A model generated the notes under the pieces. The model had not been told where the DNA came from and did no database searches. It worked only from the letters and a program-made list of their open reading frames with translations. 64,000 nucleotides of DNA. Origin: Pollenia angustigena. Taxonomy: Eukaryota > Arthropoda > Insecta > Diptera > Polleniidae. Shown here one piece after another: positions 9,698 to 19,794 of the stretch (its first letter is position 1; the number at the start of each line of letters is the position of its first letter). Position numbers and translations under genes: made by a program. The stretch spans positions 318,958,709 through 319,022,708 of the forward strand of contig OV884056.1 of NCBI GenBank assembly GCA_930367215.1, written 5' to 3'.

Positions 9698-11013
9698 CAG
9701 TCAGCCTCAAAAGAAAGTGTACACCGAACAGTTCAACATTTATAAGTCCGTAGATGCTAAAAGGGGGAGAGTACAAAAAATCTGTTTTTATGTTTTTGAA
9801 GTGTATTCAGTACTTGTTTATTTTTATAAAAAAATTTGTCATTTATGTATTTCTTCTTCATTTTCAAATTAACATTAATCTCAGAAAACGCCTTATTTTA
9901 CGCGTCAAAAAAAAGTGTACAATCTCATATTATTTTCATGTTCCTGCGTCATAAAGGTAATTTGACCCCTAGTTTTTTGTTTTTTTTCTTCTTACAATCA
10001 TATTACGGATGTTTAATTATCTTTTCTATCTATACTGATCAATTAAAACTAAAGTTAAATTTAGTTTGTAAATAATAGTCTACCCATGTTGACAGACTTC
10101 AGACTTCAGTAGAGACTCGTAATTTAGTGGTAAAATTGGCATCTGAAGGCAAATCTTTGAGAGAAATTGGCAGTACTATTGGCAGATGTCATAATAATAT
10201 GAAAAAATATATATAAGGTACATAAGTACAAAAATGTGAAAAATGTTAAAGACCTTCCACCCTCTAGCAGTGGCTTTTTTGTGGGAACACTACGATATAT
10301 CCCATGTTCATGTAGTGCTTGGCGAACAGAACTGTCGCTAACACTTGCTCCTAATGTTATTGCTCGTTCCTCTGCTATTTTTACTGTACTGCACCAGGGA
10401 TTAGCCTTAACTCTTCGCACTATTGTCCTCTTCTCCACGTCGGACAAAGTTTTAGGTCTGCTAGAGGGTGGAAGGTCTTTAACATTTTTCACATTTTTGT
10501 ACTTACCTTATATTTTTTTTCATATTATTATGACATCTGCCAATAGTACTGTCAATTTCTCTCAAAGATTTGCCTTCAGATGCCAATTTTACCATTAAAT
10601 TACGAGTTTCTACTGAAGTCTGCTTACCCATGTTGACTATTATTTACAAACTAAAGTTAACTTGACTTTTAATTGATCAGTATAGATAGAAAAGATAATT
10701 AAACATCCGTAATATGATTGTAAGAAGAAAAAAACAAGAAATAGGGGTCAAATTACCTTTATGGCGCAGTAACATGGAAATAATATGAGATTGTGCACTT
10801 TTTTTTTTGACGCGTAAAATAAGGCGTTTTCTGAGATTAATGTTAATTTGAAAATTAAGAAGAAATAAATGACAAATTTTTTTTATAAAAATAAACAAGT
10901 GCTGAATACACTTCAAAAACATAGAAACAGATTTTTGTACTCTCCCTCTTTTAACATCTACGGACTTATAAATGTTGAACTGTTCGGTGTACACTTTCTT
11001 TTGAAGCTGACTG
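9698..11013. mobile_element. Palindromic Tc1-like element
   Basis: The termini CAGTCAGCCTCAAAAGAAAG and its near-complement at 11013 (CTTTCTTTTGAAGCTGACTG) are flanked by TA on both sides (9696-9697, 11014-11015), as for Tc1/mariner insertions. The element is a giant inverted repeat: arms 9698-10270 (573 bp) and 10458-11013 (556 bp) around a 187-bp unique centre. The arms contain the 5' region and the start of the transposase gene; the centre holds only its helix-turn-helix. It looks like a 5' half duplicated head to head, with the 3' half lost. Confidence 0.9.
10271..10631 (-). pseudogene. Tc1-like transposase, N-terminal HTH fragment
   Basis: On the minus strand an ATG at 10631-10629 begins 'MGKQTSVETRNLMVKLASEG' with a first HTH ('KSLREIDSTIGRCHNNM'). 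After a frame break near 10500, 'KDLPPSSRPKTLSDVEKRTI' leads into the second Tc1-type HTH, with 'VKIAEERA' and 'SDSSVRQALHEHGIYRSVP'. Reading then runs into the inverted arm at about 10270 and loses meaning. The DDE catalytic domain is absent. The fragment could still bind Tc1 termini if expressed, but the frame break argues against function. The plus strand of the left arm repeats the first HTH in mirror orientation. Confidence 0.85.
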
Positions 11014-11149
11014 TACATACATACATATGTATTTACAATACTAAAAACTTCATTTAAATTAAATTTAAAAAGCGAAAACTGGGAAATATTTTTTTTAAAT
11101 CGTTTTTAGAACATAAAAATTCATAAAAAAATATTTTCTTTTTGAAATA

Positions 11150-11236
11150 CATACCAAGATTTGAACCAGGGGACTTACAGTTTCTAACCTTAACAAACCC
11201 CCTAGACAACTGAACCATGATGGAACGTTGTTTGAA
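11150..11236 (-). repeat. tRNA-like sequence, probable SINE head
   Basis: The minus strand has an A-box-like 'TGGTTCAGTTGTCTAGG' and, about 50 bp on, a B-box-like 'GGTTCAAATCT'. No clean acceptor stem or cloverleaf is obvious, so a SINE or tRNA relic is likelier than a working tRNA gene. Confidence 0.35.
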
Positions 11237-11272
11237 TATCAACAAAATGAAATATGACCCGTTTTACGTATC

Positions 11273-11295
11273 ACAACTCAACTCCGTTGAGTTGT
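11273..11295. repeat. Perfect 10-bp-stem hairpin
   Basis: ACAACTCAAC, a 3-base loop, then GTTGAGTTGT. No associated gene is visible, so a terminator role is not implied. Confidence 0.5.
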
Positions 11296-11690
11296 AATTA
11301 TTTTTGATGTTTTTGTTCACCGTTATATAGCAAAGTTGTAAACCATAAAACAAAAATTTGTAAATCAATATATTCACCAAAATGGTTTGTACCATTTTCA
11401 TCGCTGGTTTTGTTATTTTTTTCCTTTTTTCCTCCACGTAAAAAAATTTTAAAAAGATATTAAAATAAAATAAAGATAGGAAATTAAAAAGGAAACAGTA
11501 AATAAAAAAAAACATACAAAATTGATTAACATTAAACAGCTGTTATTCAAAAGTTGACAAACGTTTGGCAGCGCGTTAGCAAGAGTTTAGCAAATCGTTA
11601 GCCAGAGTTTGGTAGTGTATGAATAAACTTTGTGCTAACTTCATGCCAAATTTCCATTATGAATACGGCTGATAGTTTTTTGTTCAAAAA

Positions 11691-11845
11691 CTACACTGCC
11701 CTCGTAGGCTAGCTGGTGGTGAGCTAGTCTATCAGCGCCAAGGTTGATGGATCGATTCCCGCCAGAGACAGAAAAAAAGAAATAAAATAAAATTAAATAA
11801 AAAATTAAATAAAAAATAAAATTTTTTTTACTTTATTAAAAGTAT
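11691..11845 (+). mobile_element. tRNA-like SINE, copy 1
   Basis: It begins 'CTACACTGCCC', has an A-box-like 'TAGGCTAGCTGG' and a B-box-like 'GATCGATTCCC', then 'GCCAGAGACAG', a long A/T-rich tail and an end reading 'TTTACTTTATT'. Two copies with the same head and tail lie at 38518-38705 (inverted) and 39655-39845. Pol III boxes, a dispersed short unit and an A-rich tail define a SINE. Confidence 0.7.
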
Positions 11846-12077
11846 TCATCCAATGAATAATATTCATAGATCTAATGTAATGTGTCATTAAATACATTTT
11901 AATGAAACAGGTTTAATTGATCCAACGAAGCGCTGCATAGGTTCCTTTTTAATGCATTTTTTCATAGGATTAATGTCAAAATTCATTGGTATTGTGAAGA
12001 AAATTCTTTCAGTGTAGAAAATAATATTAATATGAACATGCTTTTTAAATTAAATATCTGTCAATTCATCGATCACA

Positions 12078-12325
12078 ATTTAAAACCTTCCGTAACACTG
12101 TTTGATTCTTTCAATTTTGTTTAAAGTTCTTGGTGTTTTAATAAATAAAACTGATGAATTTTCCCATAACATTGACTCCGCCGGTATTTTGTTTGAAGAT
12201 ATGCTAGAACTACTTAAGAGTTTTTAGTGCCTCAACGAGAATTCCGTCCACGGCAACACAACAGTCAAATATTCCACCCAATGATTCATTTTTGGCAGAA
12301 TATTTAAGTAAAGTATTATTTGCAG
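12078..12325 (-). pseudogene. Unidentified coding-like remnant
   Basis: On the minus strand the frame 'NNTLLKYSAKNESLGGIFDC' and then 'VAVDGILVEALKTLK' is open. After a +1 shift it reads 'SSSSISSNKIPAESMLWENS' and 'LFIKTPRTLNKIERIKQ' before a stop. The amino-acid mix is protein-like rather than low-complexity. The same remnant is in unit 2, where a 4-bp insertion has degraded it. I do not recognise the family; it may be an old transposon or host exon broken by the MITE at 12339. Confidence 0.3.
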
Positions 12326-12628
12326 TCTCTTACATGCAGTCTACAACTGACATGAAATGCTTAACTTTAACACTAATATGATGTTAGTGTTAAGTATGGA
12401 CTCATCATGTTAGAAGTTTTCTCATGTTATAACACGGTTGTTAATGCAAATGTTTTAACAACGATTTTATAACATCAAGTTATAACAGCAAATCATGTCA
12501 GTTGTAGACGGGGAGTTAAGAACTAATTGAAACAGAGACAAGTTTTACTTGGCGTTTATTAATGGCAAGCTTGTGGACTACTTAAGGGTGATTAACAGCG
12601 AAACCAGAAATATGCTCTAAAAAAAGCG
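12101..12628. repeat. Tandem duplication, unit 1 (528 bp)
   Basis: It is nearly identical to 12629-13159, so the duplication is recent. The unit starts 'TTTGATTCTTTCAATTTTG' and ends 'CTCTAAAAAAAGCG', which is the first 33 bp of a hAT element plus its left flank. It contains a 171-bp MITE and a minus-strand stretch of coherent coding-like sequence. Confidence 0.95.
12339..12509. mobile_element. MITE inside duplication unit 1
   Basis: TIRs GTCTACAACTGACATGA and complement bound 171 bp. The interior repeats 'TTAACACTAA'/'TTAGTGTTAA' and 'CATGTTATAACA' words. An identical copy is at 12871-13041 because the MITE was present before the duplication. Confidence 0.8.
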
Positions 12629-13159
12629 TTTGATTCTTTCAATTTTGTTTAAAGTTCTTGGTGTTTTAATAAATAAAACTGATGAATTTTCCCATAAATA
12701 ACATTGACTCCGCCGGTATGTTGTTTGAAGATATGCTAGAACTACTTAAGGGTTTTTAGTGCCTCAACGAGTATTCCGTCCACGGCAACACAACAGTCAA
12801 ATATTCCACCCAATGATTCATTTTTGGCAGAATATTTTAGTAAAGTATTATTTGCAGTCTCTTACATGCAGTCTACAACTGACATGAAATGCTTAACTTT
12901 AACACTAATATGATGTTAGTGTTAAGTATGGACTCATCATGTTAGAAGTTTTCTCATGTTATAACACGGTTGTTAATGCAAATGTTTTAACAACGATTTT
13001 ATAACATCAAGTTATAACAGCAAATCATGTCAGTTGTAGACGGGGAGTTAAGAACTAATTGAAACAGAGACAAGTTTTACTTGGCGTTTATTAATGGCAA
13101 GCTTGTGGACTACTTAAGGGTGATTAACAGCGAAACCAGAAATATGCTCTAAAAAAGCG
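12629..13159. repeat. Tandem duplication, unit 2 (531 bp)
   Basis: This is the second copy, with a 4-bp insertion (ATAA-type, at about 12690), a one-base loss in the final A-run and a few substitutions relative to unit 1. The hAT left end in this copy (13128) belongs to the complete element; that in unit 1 (12596-12628) is an orphan end. Confidence 0.95.
12871..13041. mobile_element. MITE inside duplication unit 2
   Basis: Copy of the MITE at 12339-12509, carried by the tandem duplication rather than by an independent insertion. Confidence 0.8.
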
Positions 13160-14003
13160 TTTTATGCGCATTAAATATGTAGTACAAAATTTAAAATATG
13201 CCCTGAAAACTGTTGAAAATATGCCCCAAAATATTTAAAATTGCTAGTTTTAAAACGAAATACTCAACAAAGTAATTTTTGGGAATACAAAATTTTAATT
13301 TAAAAGATTTTGTTAATCGTGCTCAACAATTTATTAACAGTTCCATTTAATAAAAACCAATCCTAAAATTATAATCGGTAAAGCCCAAACACCATAGTGT
13401 TTACAGACGAATTTTTGAGATTTTCAGGACGAAATTAATCTAAACACCAACATAATAAGATGGTTAACGGACACAAAGAGTCTTGTTTGGAAAGAAGTTT
13501 TTATGGGGAATATGTGAAATTATATAGTATTTACCAAATTTGCTCAAACTATCTGCAAGATTGCAATTTGTACTTTGCGCACAAGGTTAACATAGACAGA
13601 TAACCAGCCAGACGGACGGATGGACATCGTTAGATCACTTTAAAAAGTGTTGGAGAAATTGAAGCAACACGTTGGGTTACATAGAGATATTTAAAACAGA
13701 ATTTCGCAAAATAAAAGTTTTATTTATTGCGAAAGCTCTTTCTTTTGTAGGCACCAAAAAAAAAAATTTTAAATGTATCAAAATATGCCTTAAAAAGGCA
13801 AAATATGCGCTATAAACTTAAAAATATGCTGCAAAATAGCTCCTTATCAATAATTATTATCATGCAATAAAAAAAAATAAAAATTGCGAGATAATAATTA
13901 TAATAAGGAAAACCGAATAACAGTTACAGTGTAATACTTATTCCTTAACTGATTCACGATAAAACGTATAATAGTTGAGACCTTGATTAAAACACGTACA
14001 TAT

Positions 14004-16748
14004 TAGACTGGTCGCATCTTGTATGGGAATTTTTTTTTTTAAATTTAAATGTTTGCGCTGCTTTAAATATGAGGTTTGGTGTAAGAAATCAAGTCCTAAT
14101 TTTTCAGCTCAATCCGACTGTGCCTAGTCGTGCCAAGTGGGGCCCAAAGTTCCCCATTTTATAAAAAAAAACATCTTTTCTATCAGATCTTTATAGTAAT
14201 ACTAGTTGAAAAGCCGAAAATCAAAAATATGACTACGCTACGATCTTCGGCAGAGAAAGTACTTCAAGTGTGCCAAATTTCAGCTTCCTATGTCATCAGA
14301 TGGCTTCAGAAAGTTGCGGAAAGAATAGGACATACATGCAAACATCCTGACATACTAAGAAAATATATATTGTATAGATAGATTAAAGTATTTGCAGTTT
14401 AATATTTTAGTATGATACGAACGAAAGATTTTTAACTAATTTTAACTAATTCGGGGTTGCTGAATCCAGTGGTGCTAGCCGTTTTTTAGGTTAGCTTTAG
14501 TTTTCGAGATATACCGTTATTTCGAAAATTAAGGATGTTGCACAACATATGTTCGCGCAACTCAAAAACGCTTTAGCTTATTGAAAAACTAAAAAAAACC
14601 GAAATTCGGCAATAAAATTGACTTTAAGAAAGTTAAACTTTTTTCTTCATATTGGCTTTGGTTTTCGAGATATACCGTTATTTCTAAAATTAGGGAGGTT
14701 GCACAACATATATTCGCGTAACTCAAAAACGCTTTAGTTTATTGAAAAACAAAAAAAACCGAAATTCCGCAATAAAATTTACTTTAAGAAAGTTAAAACT
14801 TTTTTCTTCATATTAGCTTTGGTTTTCGAGATATACCGTTATTTCGAAAATTAAGGAGGTTGCACAACATATGTTCGCGTAACTCAAAAACGCTTTAGCT
14901 TATTGAAACACTAAAAAAAACCGAAATTCCGCAATAAAATTTACTTTAAGAAAGTTGAAACGTTTTTCTTATATGCGCAGTCGTTTTAAAAACATAATTT
15001 TTTTTTCTGGAAAAAAAAATAATTTTTTTATTAAAATTTCGGAATTTTTGTTTTTAAAAATTCATACAAAATTGAAAAATGGAGCTATGCTTCTAATTTT
15101 ATAGAGTCATATAAAAAACAATATTGCAAACAAAACAAGCTATAAATGATTCAAATCTGTTCACAACTTTTTATGTATTCACAAAAGACGAAAAATTTTA
15201 ATTAATTTAAGAATTTTATTTAACCGCCATATTTGTATAATTGAAATTCTTATATTTGGCCCGTGTAGTGCCTAGGATGCCTCAAGAAGGGTCAAATGTA
15301 TGACCAACTCCACTTTATTTTTCATCTCCATCATTTATTTCTAAAATACCTACCTGCTATCTCTATTCATTAAGGGGCTCCCATTCAAAATTTTAACTAC
15401 AGACTAGAAATATATTGAAGAAAAAGCTCCATAACTGCCAAGGAGTCAGACCTAGGGGAATAGAATGTATGACCGACCTCAATTAGTTTTCTGTCCTAAA
15501 CATTTTCTCGAGACATACTTGCCCTTTACCTTTACTTTTTAGGGGGGCTCTCATACAAATTCATTTAATATTGGAAAATGCAGCTATGCTTCTACAATAA
15601 TTTTTTTAATGAAAATTTCGAAATTTAAAAAAAAAGTGTAAATTTATTTGATTGATTTTATTAAGTTGAAAAATTTAAAAGAGAAGATTTGTTGTGGGAC
15701 GGATATAAATGACGATAGTGCTCAACAACTTGGATTAGGTACTGCTTATCTGTCTCATCTTGAATACATAAAATCAAAAGTTGTGAACAGATTTTAATCA
15801 TTTATAGCTTGTTTTGTTTGCAATATTGTTTTTTATATGACTCTATAAAATTAGAAGCATAGCTCCATTTTTCAATTTTGTATGAATTTTTAAAAACAAA
15901 AATTCCGAAATTTTAATAAAAAAATTTTTTTTTTCCAGAAAAAAAAATTATGTTTCTAAAACGACTGCGCATATATGAAAATCGTTTTAGCTTTCTTAAA
16001 GTAAATTTTATTGCGGAATTTCGGTTTTTTTTTGTTTTTCAATAAACTAAAGCGTTTTTGAGTTACGCGAATATATGTTGTGCAACCTCCCTAATTTTAG
16101 AAATAACGGTATATCTCGAAAACCAAAGCCAATATGAAGAAAAAAGTTTTGACTTTCTTAAAGTAAATTTTATAGCCGAATTTCGGGTTTTTTTAGTTTT
16201 TCAATAAGCTAAAGCGTTTTTGAGTTGCGCGAACATATGTTGTGCAACATCCTTAATTTTCGAAATAACGGTATATCTCGAAAACTAAAGCTAACCTAAA
16301 AAAAACGGCTAGCACCACTAGATTCAGCGACCCCGAATTAGTTAAAATTAGTTAAAAATCTTTCGTTCGTATCATACTAAAATATTAAACTGCAAATACT
16401 TTAATCTATCTATACAATATATAATTTCTTAGTATGCCAGGATGTTTGCATGTATGTCCTATTCTTTCCGCAACTTTCTGAAGCCATCTGATGACATAGG
16501 AAGCTGAAATTTGGCACACTTGAAGTACTTTCTCTGCCGAAGATCGTAGCGTAGTCATATTTTATATAAAGATCTGATAGAAAAGATGTTTTTTTTTTAT
16601 AAAATGGGGAACTTTGGGCCCCACTTGGCACGACTAGGCACCGTCGGATTGAGCTGAAAAATTAGGACTTGATTTCTTACACCAAACCTCATATTTTAAG
16701 CAGCGCAAACATGTAAATTTAAAAAAAAAAAAAATTGCGACCAGTCTA
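14004..16748. mobile_element. Foldback element with ~1-kb arms, 8-bp TSD
   Basis: Both ends read TAGACTGGTCGCA inward, and GTACATAT is duplicated exactly outside (13996-14003 and 16749-16756). The arms span about 14004-15182 and 15773-16748, with a ~590-bp centre that itself holds two related ~205-bp blocks ('GTATGACC..CTC', 'GGGGCTC'). The arms contain 161-bp tandem repeats, three in the left arm and two in the right, so they differ in length. Short open frames inside mirror each other across the arms and are not genes. A fragment lies at 45417-45590. Confidence 0.9.
14496..14975. repeat. 161-bp tandem repeat, three units
   Basis: 'TTTTCGAGATATACCGTTAT' recurs at 14501, 14662 and 14823. Each unit contains 'GGTTGCACAACATAT', 'CTCAAAAACGCTTTAG' and 'CCGAAATTC'. 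The opposite arm (about 15990-16290) has two units in reverse. A distant relative is near 53940-54050. Confidence 0.9.
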
Positions 16749-16766
16749 GTACATATCTTTAGAGAA

Positions 16767-16975
16767 TAACTTTTATTTTTGCTCGAAAAAATAAAAATCA
16801 ATATATGACTGTTATTTTTGTTCAAAAAAATAAAAATCAAAAAATAACAGTTATTTTTGATCGAAAAAATAAAAATCAAAATGTAACAGTTATTTTTGTT
16901 CAAAAAAATAAAAATAAAAAAATAACTGTTAAGTTTGATCGAAAATATAAAAACCAAAATTTTAAAAATCAATAT
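16767..16975. repeat. ~40-bp minisatellite
   Basis: About five diverged units of 'GTTATTTTTGATCGAAAAAA' plus 'TAAAAATCAAAA'. They sit just outside the nested foldback but inside hAT element A. Open frames here are repeat-encoded low complexity. Confidence 0.8.
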
Positions 16976-17413
16976 ATTTTATCATTGACAAGTGCATAAG
17001 TAACAATAAGGTATACTTGAATCAGTTTTTCGACATTTACTTTTATATGCTTCTTTTGTTTTAAAATTCCAATATAACTGTTATTGAAAAAAATGCTGCA
17101 AACGGAAAAATATGCAAAAATTTGCACTAACAAATCGATGCCAAAATTCATAAAAAGCTCTAAAACGGATTAATACATATATTGTTTCTGACTTCATTGG
17201 TCGGACAAGGAAAAACATGCAATTGCATATTTATGGTTTCCCTGGCGATTAATAAGTCGTAACGTTGAAGAACCTTTGCAACTTATCATTTTAGGGCCCT
17301 TTAAGCACAGTTGTCTTTTAAATCAGTTCGAAATATCGCCAGAGATGACATCTTTATATAAAAATAAATACATATGTATATAATATTTAGAATAATGTCA
17401 AATTGCTAATTAC

Positions 17414-18647
17414 CAGGGAAACCAGAAATATGCTCTAAAAAAAGTGTTTTATGCGCATTAAATATGCAATCAAAACTTGAAAATATGCTCTAAAAACTCT
17501 TAATAATATGCCCTAAAAAAACCAACACTGAGTTATTCAAAACAAAAAATGTGTTTTTTTTCAACAATTTAATAATATTTGCATAAAATAAAAAAATAAA
17601 AAATTAAATAAATGTAACTAAAAACAAAATAACTGAATAAAATCAAATTTTGTACTTCAATTTCTGAGATTATGGAATTAAAGATTAAAAAAGGCAAAGT
17701 CTTATTGGTAATTTTTATTGCAATAAATAACAAAATATTGACTTAAACTTTTAAATAAAAAACGTAGTCTATCACATCTGAATAGACTTTTATACATTGA
17801 AAATGTGCGTTCAACGTCGACTGATGTAATTTAAAAGATAACGATTTCTGAACATTATATTTAAAAACTGCTTTTGAAGCAGAAGCATTAGCTTCTTTAG
17901 TAAAATTTTAACATAGACTTCTTACAACATTTAAGCCTTCGTTTTTTGAAATAATTTGTTAAAGTTAAGTTTTAAGGTTATGCTTTGCATTGCAATCCTG
18001 CATCTTGTTAATATTTTCAACAGTCTCGTTAATATTGCGTACTGCTCAACAAGTGTGAGACCAGTAGTTTTTAATTTTTTTAATAATTTTTCAATGAAAT
18101 CAAAAAGACAAAAAAATCCTTTGCATGACGTTTGAAAGTTTAAAAAAATATTTAAACGTGGTGTAAGAGCAAAGGCGAATTCACAAGTGCAAAATATAAA
18201 CAAAAAATAAACATCACTGACAAACAAAACGCAAACCAAGGCGAATTAATTTTTCATTGTTATGTTTTTAGTGTTGTTACTTGTTGTAGTATCGAAACCA
18301 CCGTTTGCATGAATTCGCCTTGACCTAAACTTAATATAAAAAAAATTGTGAATTCGCCCTTGCAGCCATAAATAAATTCGCCTTGGGTTAAATTAGTGTA
18401 AAAATAAAAAAAAATTAAGCTATTATCAAAATATGCTTCAAAAAGCTAAAATATGCGCTAAAAACTTGGAAAATGCTGTAAAAATGCACTTTTTACAAAA
18501 GTATGCAGCAACGGGTAAAATATGCAGAAATATGCACTAACGAATCGATGCCAAAATTAAAAAGTTCTAAAACAGATAAATATATTGCTTTTGCCTTCAT
18601 TGGTCGCACAAGGGAAAACATGCAATTGCATATTTGTGGTTTCCCTG
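17414..18647. mobile_element. hAT element B, perfect 8-bp TSD
   Basis: The termini CAGGGAAACCAGAAATATGC and (reversed) CAGGGAAACCACAAATATGC bound 1,234 bp. CTAATTAC is duplicated exactly at 17406-17413 and 18648-18655. It is the same family as element A, 170 bp away. Many 'AAATATGC' motifs lie near both ends. No transposase was found; short frames inside are AT-rich noise. Confidence 0.9.
18172..18395. mobile_element. 'AAGGCGAATT' MITE cluster nested in hAT element B
   Basis: CAAGGCGAATTAA (18238) and GAATTCGCCTTG (ending about 18321) form one TIR pair, with further 'GGCGAATTCAC' and 'AATTCGCCTTGG' words on either side. The family recurs as a larger nested cluster at 48433-49002, which shares 'TACTTGTTGTAGTA' internally. 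Confidence 0.6.
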
Positions 18648-18814
18648 CTAATTACTTTTTAAGCTGGACATTTTTTTGTAGTATTTTGAATTGTTTTTGC
18701 TTTTTGTTACAAGAACACAGGCTTATAAAATCGATTTGTTTTTATATTGCTAATAATGTTTTTTGACTTTTACTTCATTTTGTTTTGACGTTATTCATAA
18801 AAAGTTAAAGTTTG

Positions 18815-19710
18815 CTCAATATTCGGAACAAATCTAGTTTAGCGACGCACACCCAAATAAAAAAAAGTACCTTGAAATTAAAAAATAAGAAAAAAAAATT
18901 AAATAAAAAAATTAGCGCAAACGCTTAGTTTTCGAGTTATGGACGTTTTTAGTTTTCATAGAAATATGAAATTTTTCCACTGCATTTCTAAATACCATTA
19001 TTGGTATCATTCTGAAGGTTTTGACTAGATCTTTCTGGATATGTAGAATTTATTTAAAAATGTTTAACTCTTAAGCTTACATTACAGTTTTTGTGTACTA
19101 AGTGTATAATTTATTTAAATAAAAGTGTAATACAAATTTTATAAAATAACAAACACCAATGTCGCAAACAAACACTTCATGCTAAGACGCAAAGATTTTC
19201 TTCTCTATGGTATAACAAACACCGGCTTCGCTAACTAAAGCTTCTCTGTATAGCCGGGCGCAAGGATTTTTTCCTCTATGTTATTACAAACACTGGCTTC
19301 GCTAACTAAAGCTTCTCTGCATAGCCGGCCTTCGGCCGGGCGCAAAAACTTTATCCTCTATGGTATAACAAACACCGGCTTCGCTAACTAGAACTTTTCT
19401 GCACCTAAAAATACTTAAATTAACCTAAAGAAGAAAATATTATGCGAATACAAAAACAAAATACATATTTGCAATCGTGAGCAAATTACCTTTAATTTAA
19501 GTACCCACACATACATATCACTAAGCGGGCGGGCCAGTTTTTTGGTTCCAGGGGGCCTCAGCCCCCTTAAATTTTAATTTTAGTTTTTTTTTAATTTTTT
19601 TCGTAGCCCCGTAAAGTGCACTTCAGCCAAATCACATATTTCTATGAAAATTAAAAACGGCCATAACTCGAAAACTAAGCTGAACTAGATTTAAGCCCAA
19701 TATTCAATTA
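18815..19710. mobile_element. Foldback-type element with internal 83-bp tandem repeats
   Basis: The ends are inverted copies: 'AAATCTAGTTTAGC' (about 18830) against reversed 'AAATCTAGTTCAGC' (about 19695), and further in 'GCTTAGTTTTCGAGTTATGG' (18926) against its complement (19634-19679). Between them lie tandem repeats (19185-19400) that also occur at 29845-30036 and 35279-35600. No coding sequence is visible; the TSD is unresolved. Confidence 0.65.
19185..19400 (+). repeat. ~83-bp GC-rich tandem repeat, ~2.5 units
   Basis: The unit includes 'CGCAAGGATTTT', 'CTCTATGGTATAACAAACAC', 'CGGCTTCGCTAACTAAAGCT' and the hairpin 'GCCGGCCTTCGGCCGGGCGC'. It is far more GC-rich than its surroundings and is the same unit that hosts the LINE insertion at 30-35 kb. 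Confidence 0.9.
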
Positions 19711-19794
19711 GAAAAACACTTAAATTACGGGTACATTTATAACAGAAGTAAGGAAAATGTATATACTAAAATTACACATTATTTAAATTACCGG

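Larger units (their letters stand above)
13128..17244. mobile_element. hAT element A, enlarged by a nested foldback
   Basis: The left end CAGCGAAACCAGAAATATGC (13128) and right end ...GGTTTCCCTG (17244) are the same termini as element B (17414-18647). Flanks GTGATTAA (13120-13127) and GCGATTAA (17245-17252) match at 7 of 8. About 2.75 kb of the 4.1 kb is the foldback at 14004-16748. The element's own DNA is full of 'AATATGC' words near both ends. No transposase frame was found, so it is non-autonomous. Confidence 0.85.

Noticed and set aside
10236..10598. Plus-strand 120-codon frame in the Tc1 palindrome
   Set aside because: It is the antisense of the HTH centre flanked by mirrored arm sequence. 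The minus-strand frame has the recognisable Tc1 HTH.
11150..11236. Possible functional tRNA gene
   Set aside because: A/B-box-like words exist, but no convincing acceptor stem or cloverleaf; kept only as a SINE-like relic.
16634..16972. 112-codon minus-strand frame
   Set aside because: Encoded by the ~40-bp minisatellite (repeating Ile/Phe/Lys/Asn); low complexity.
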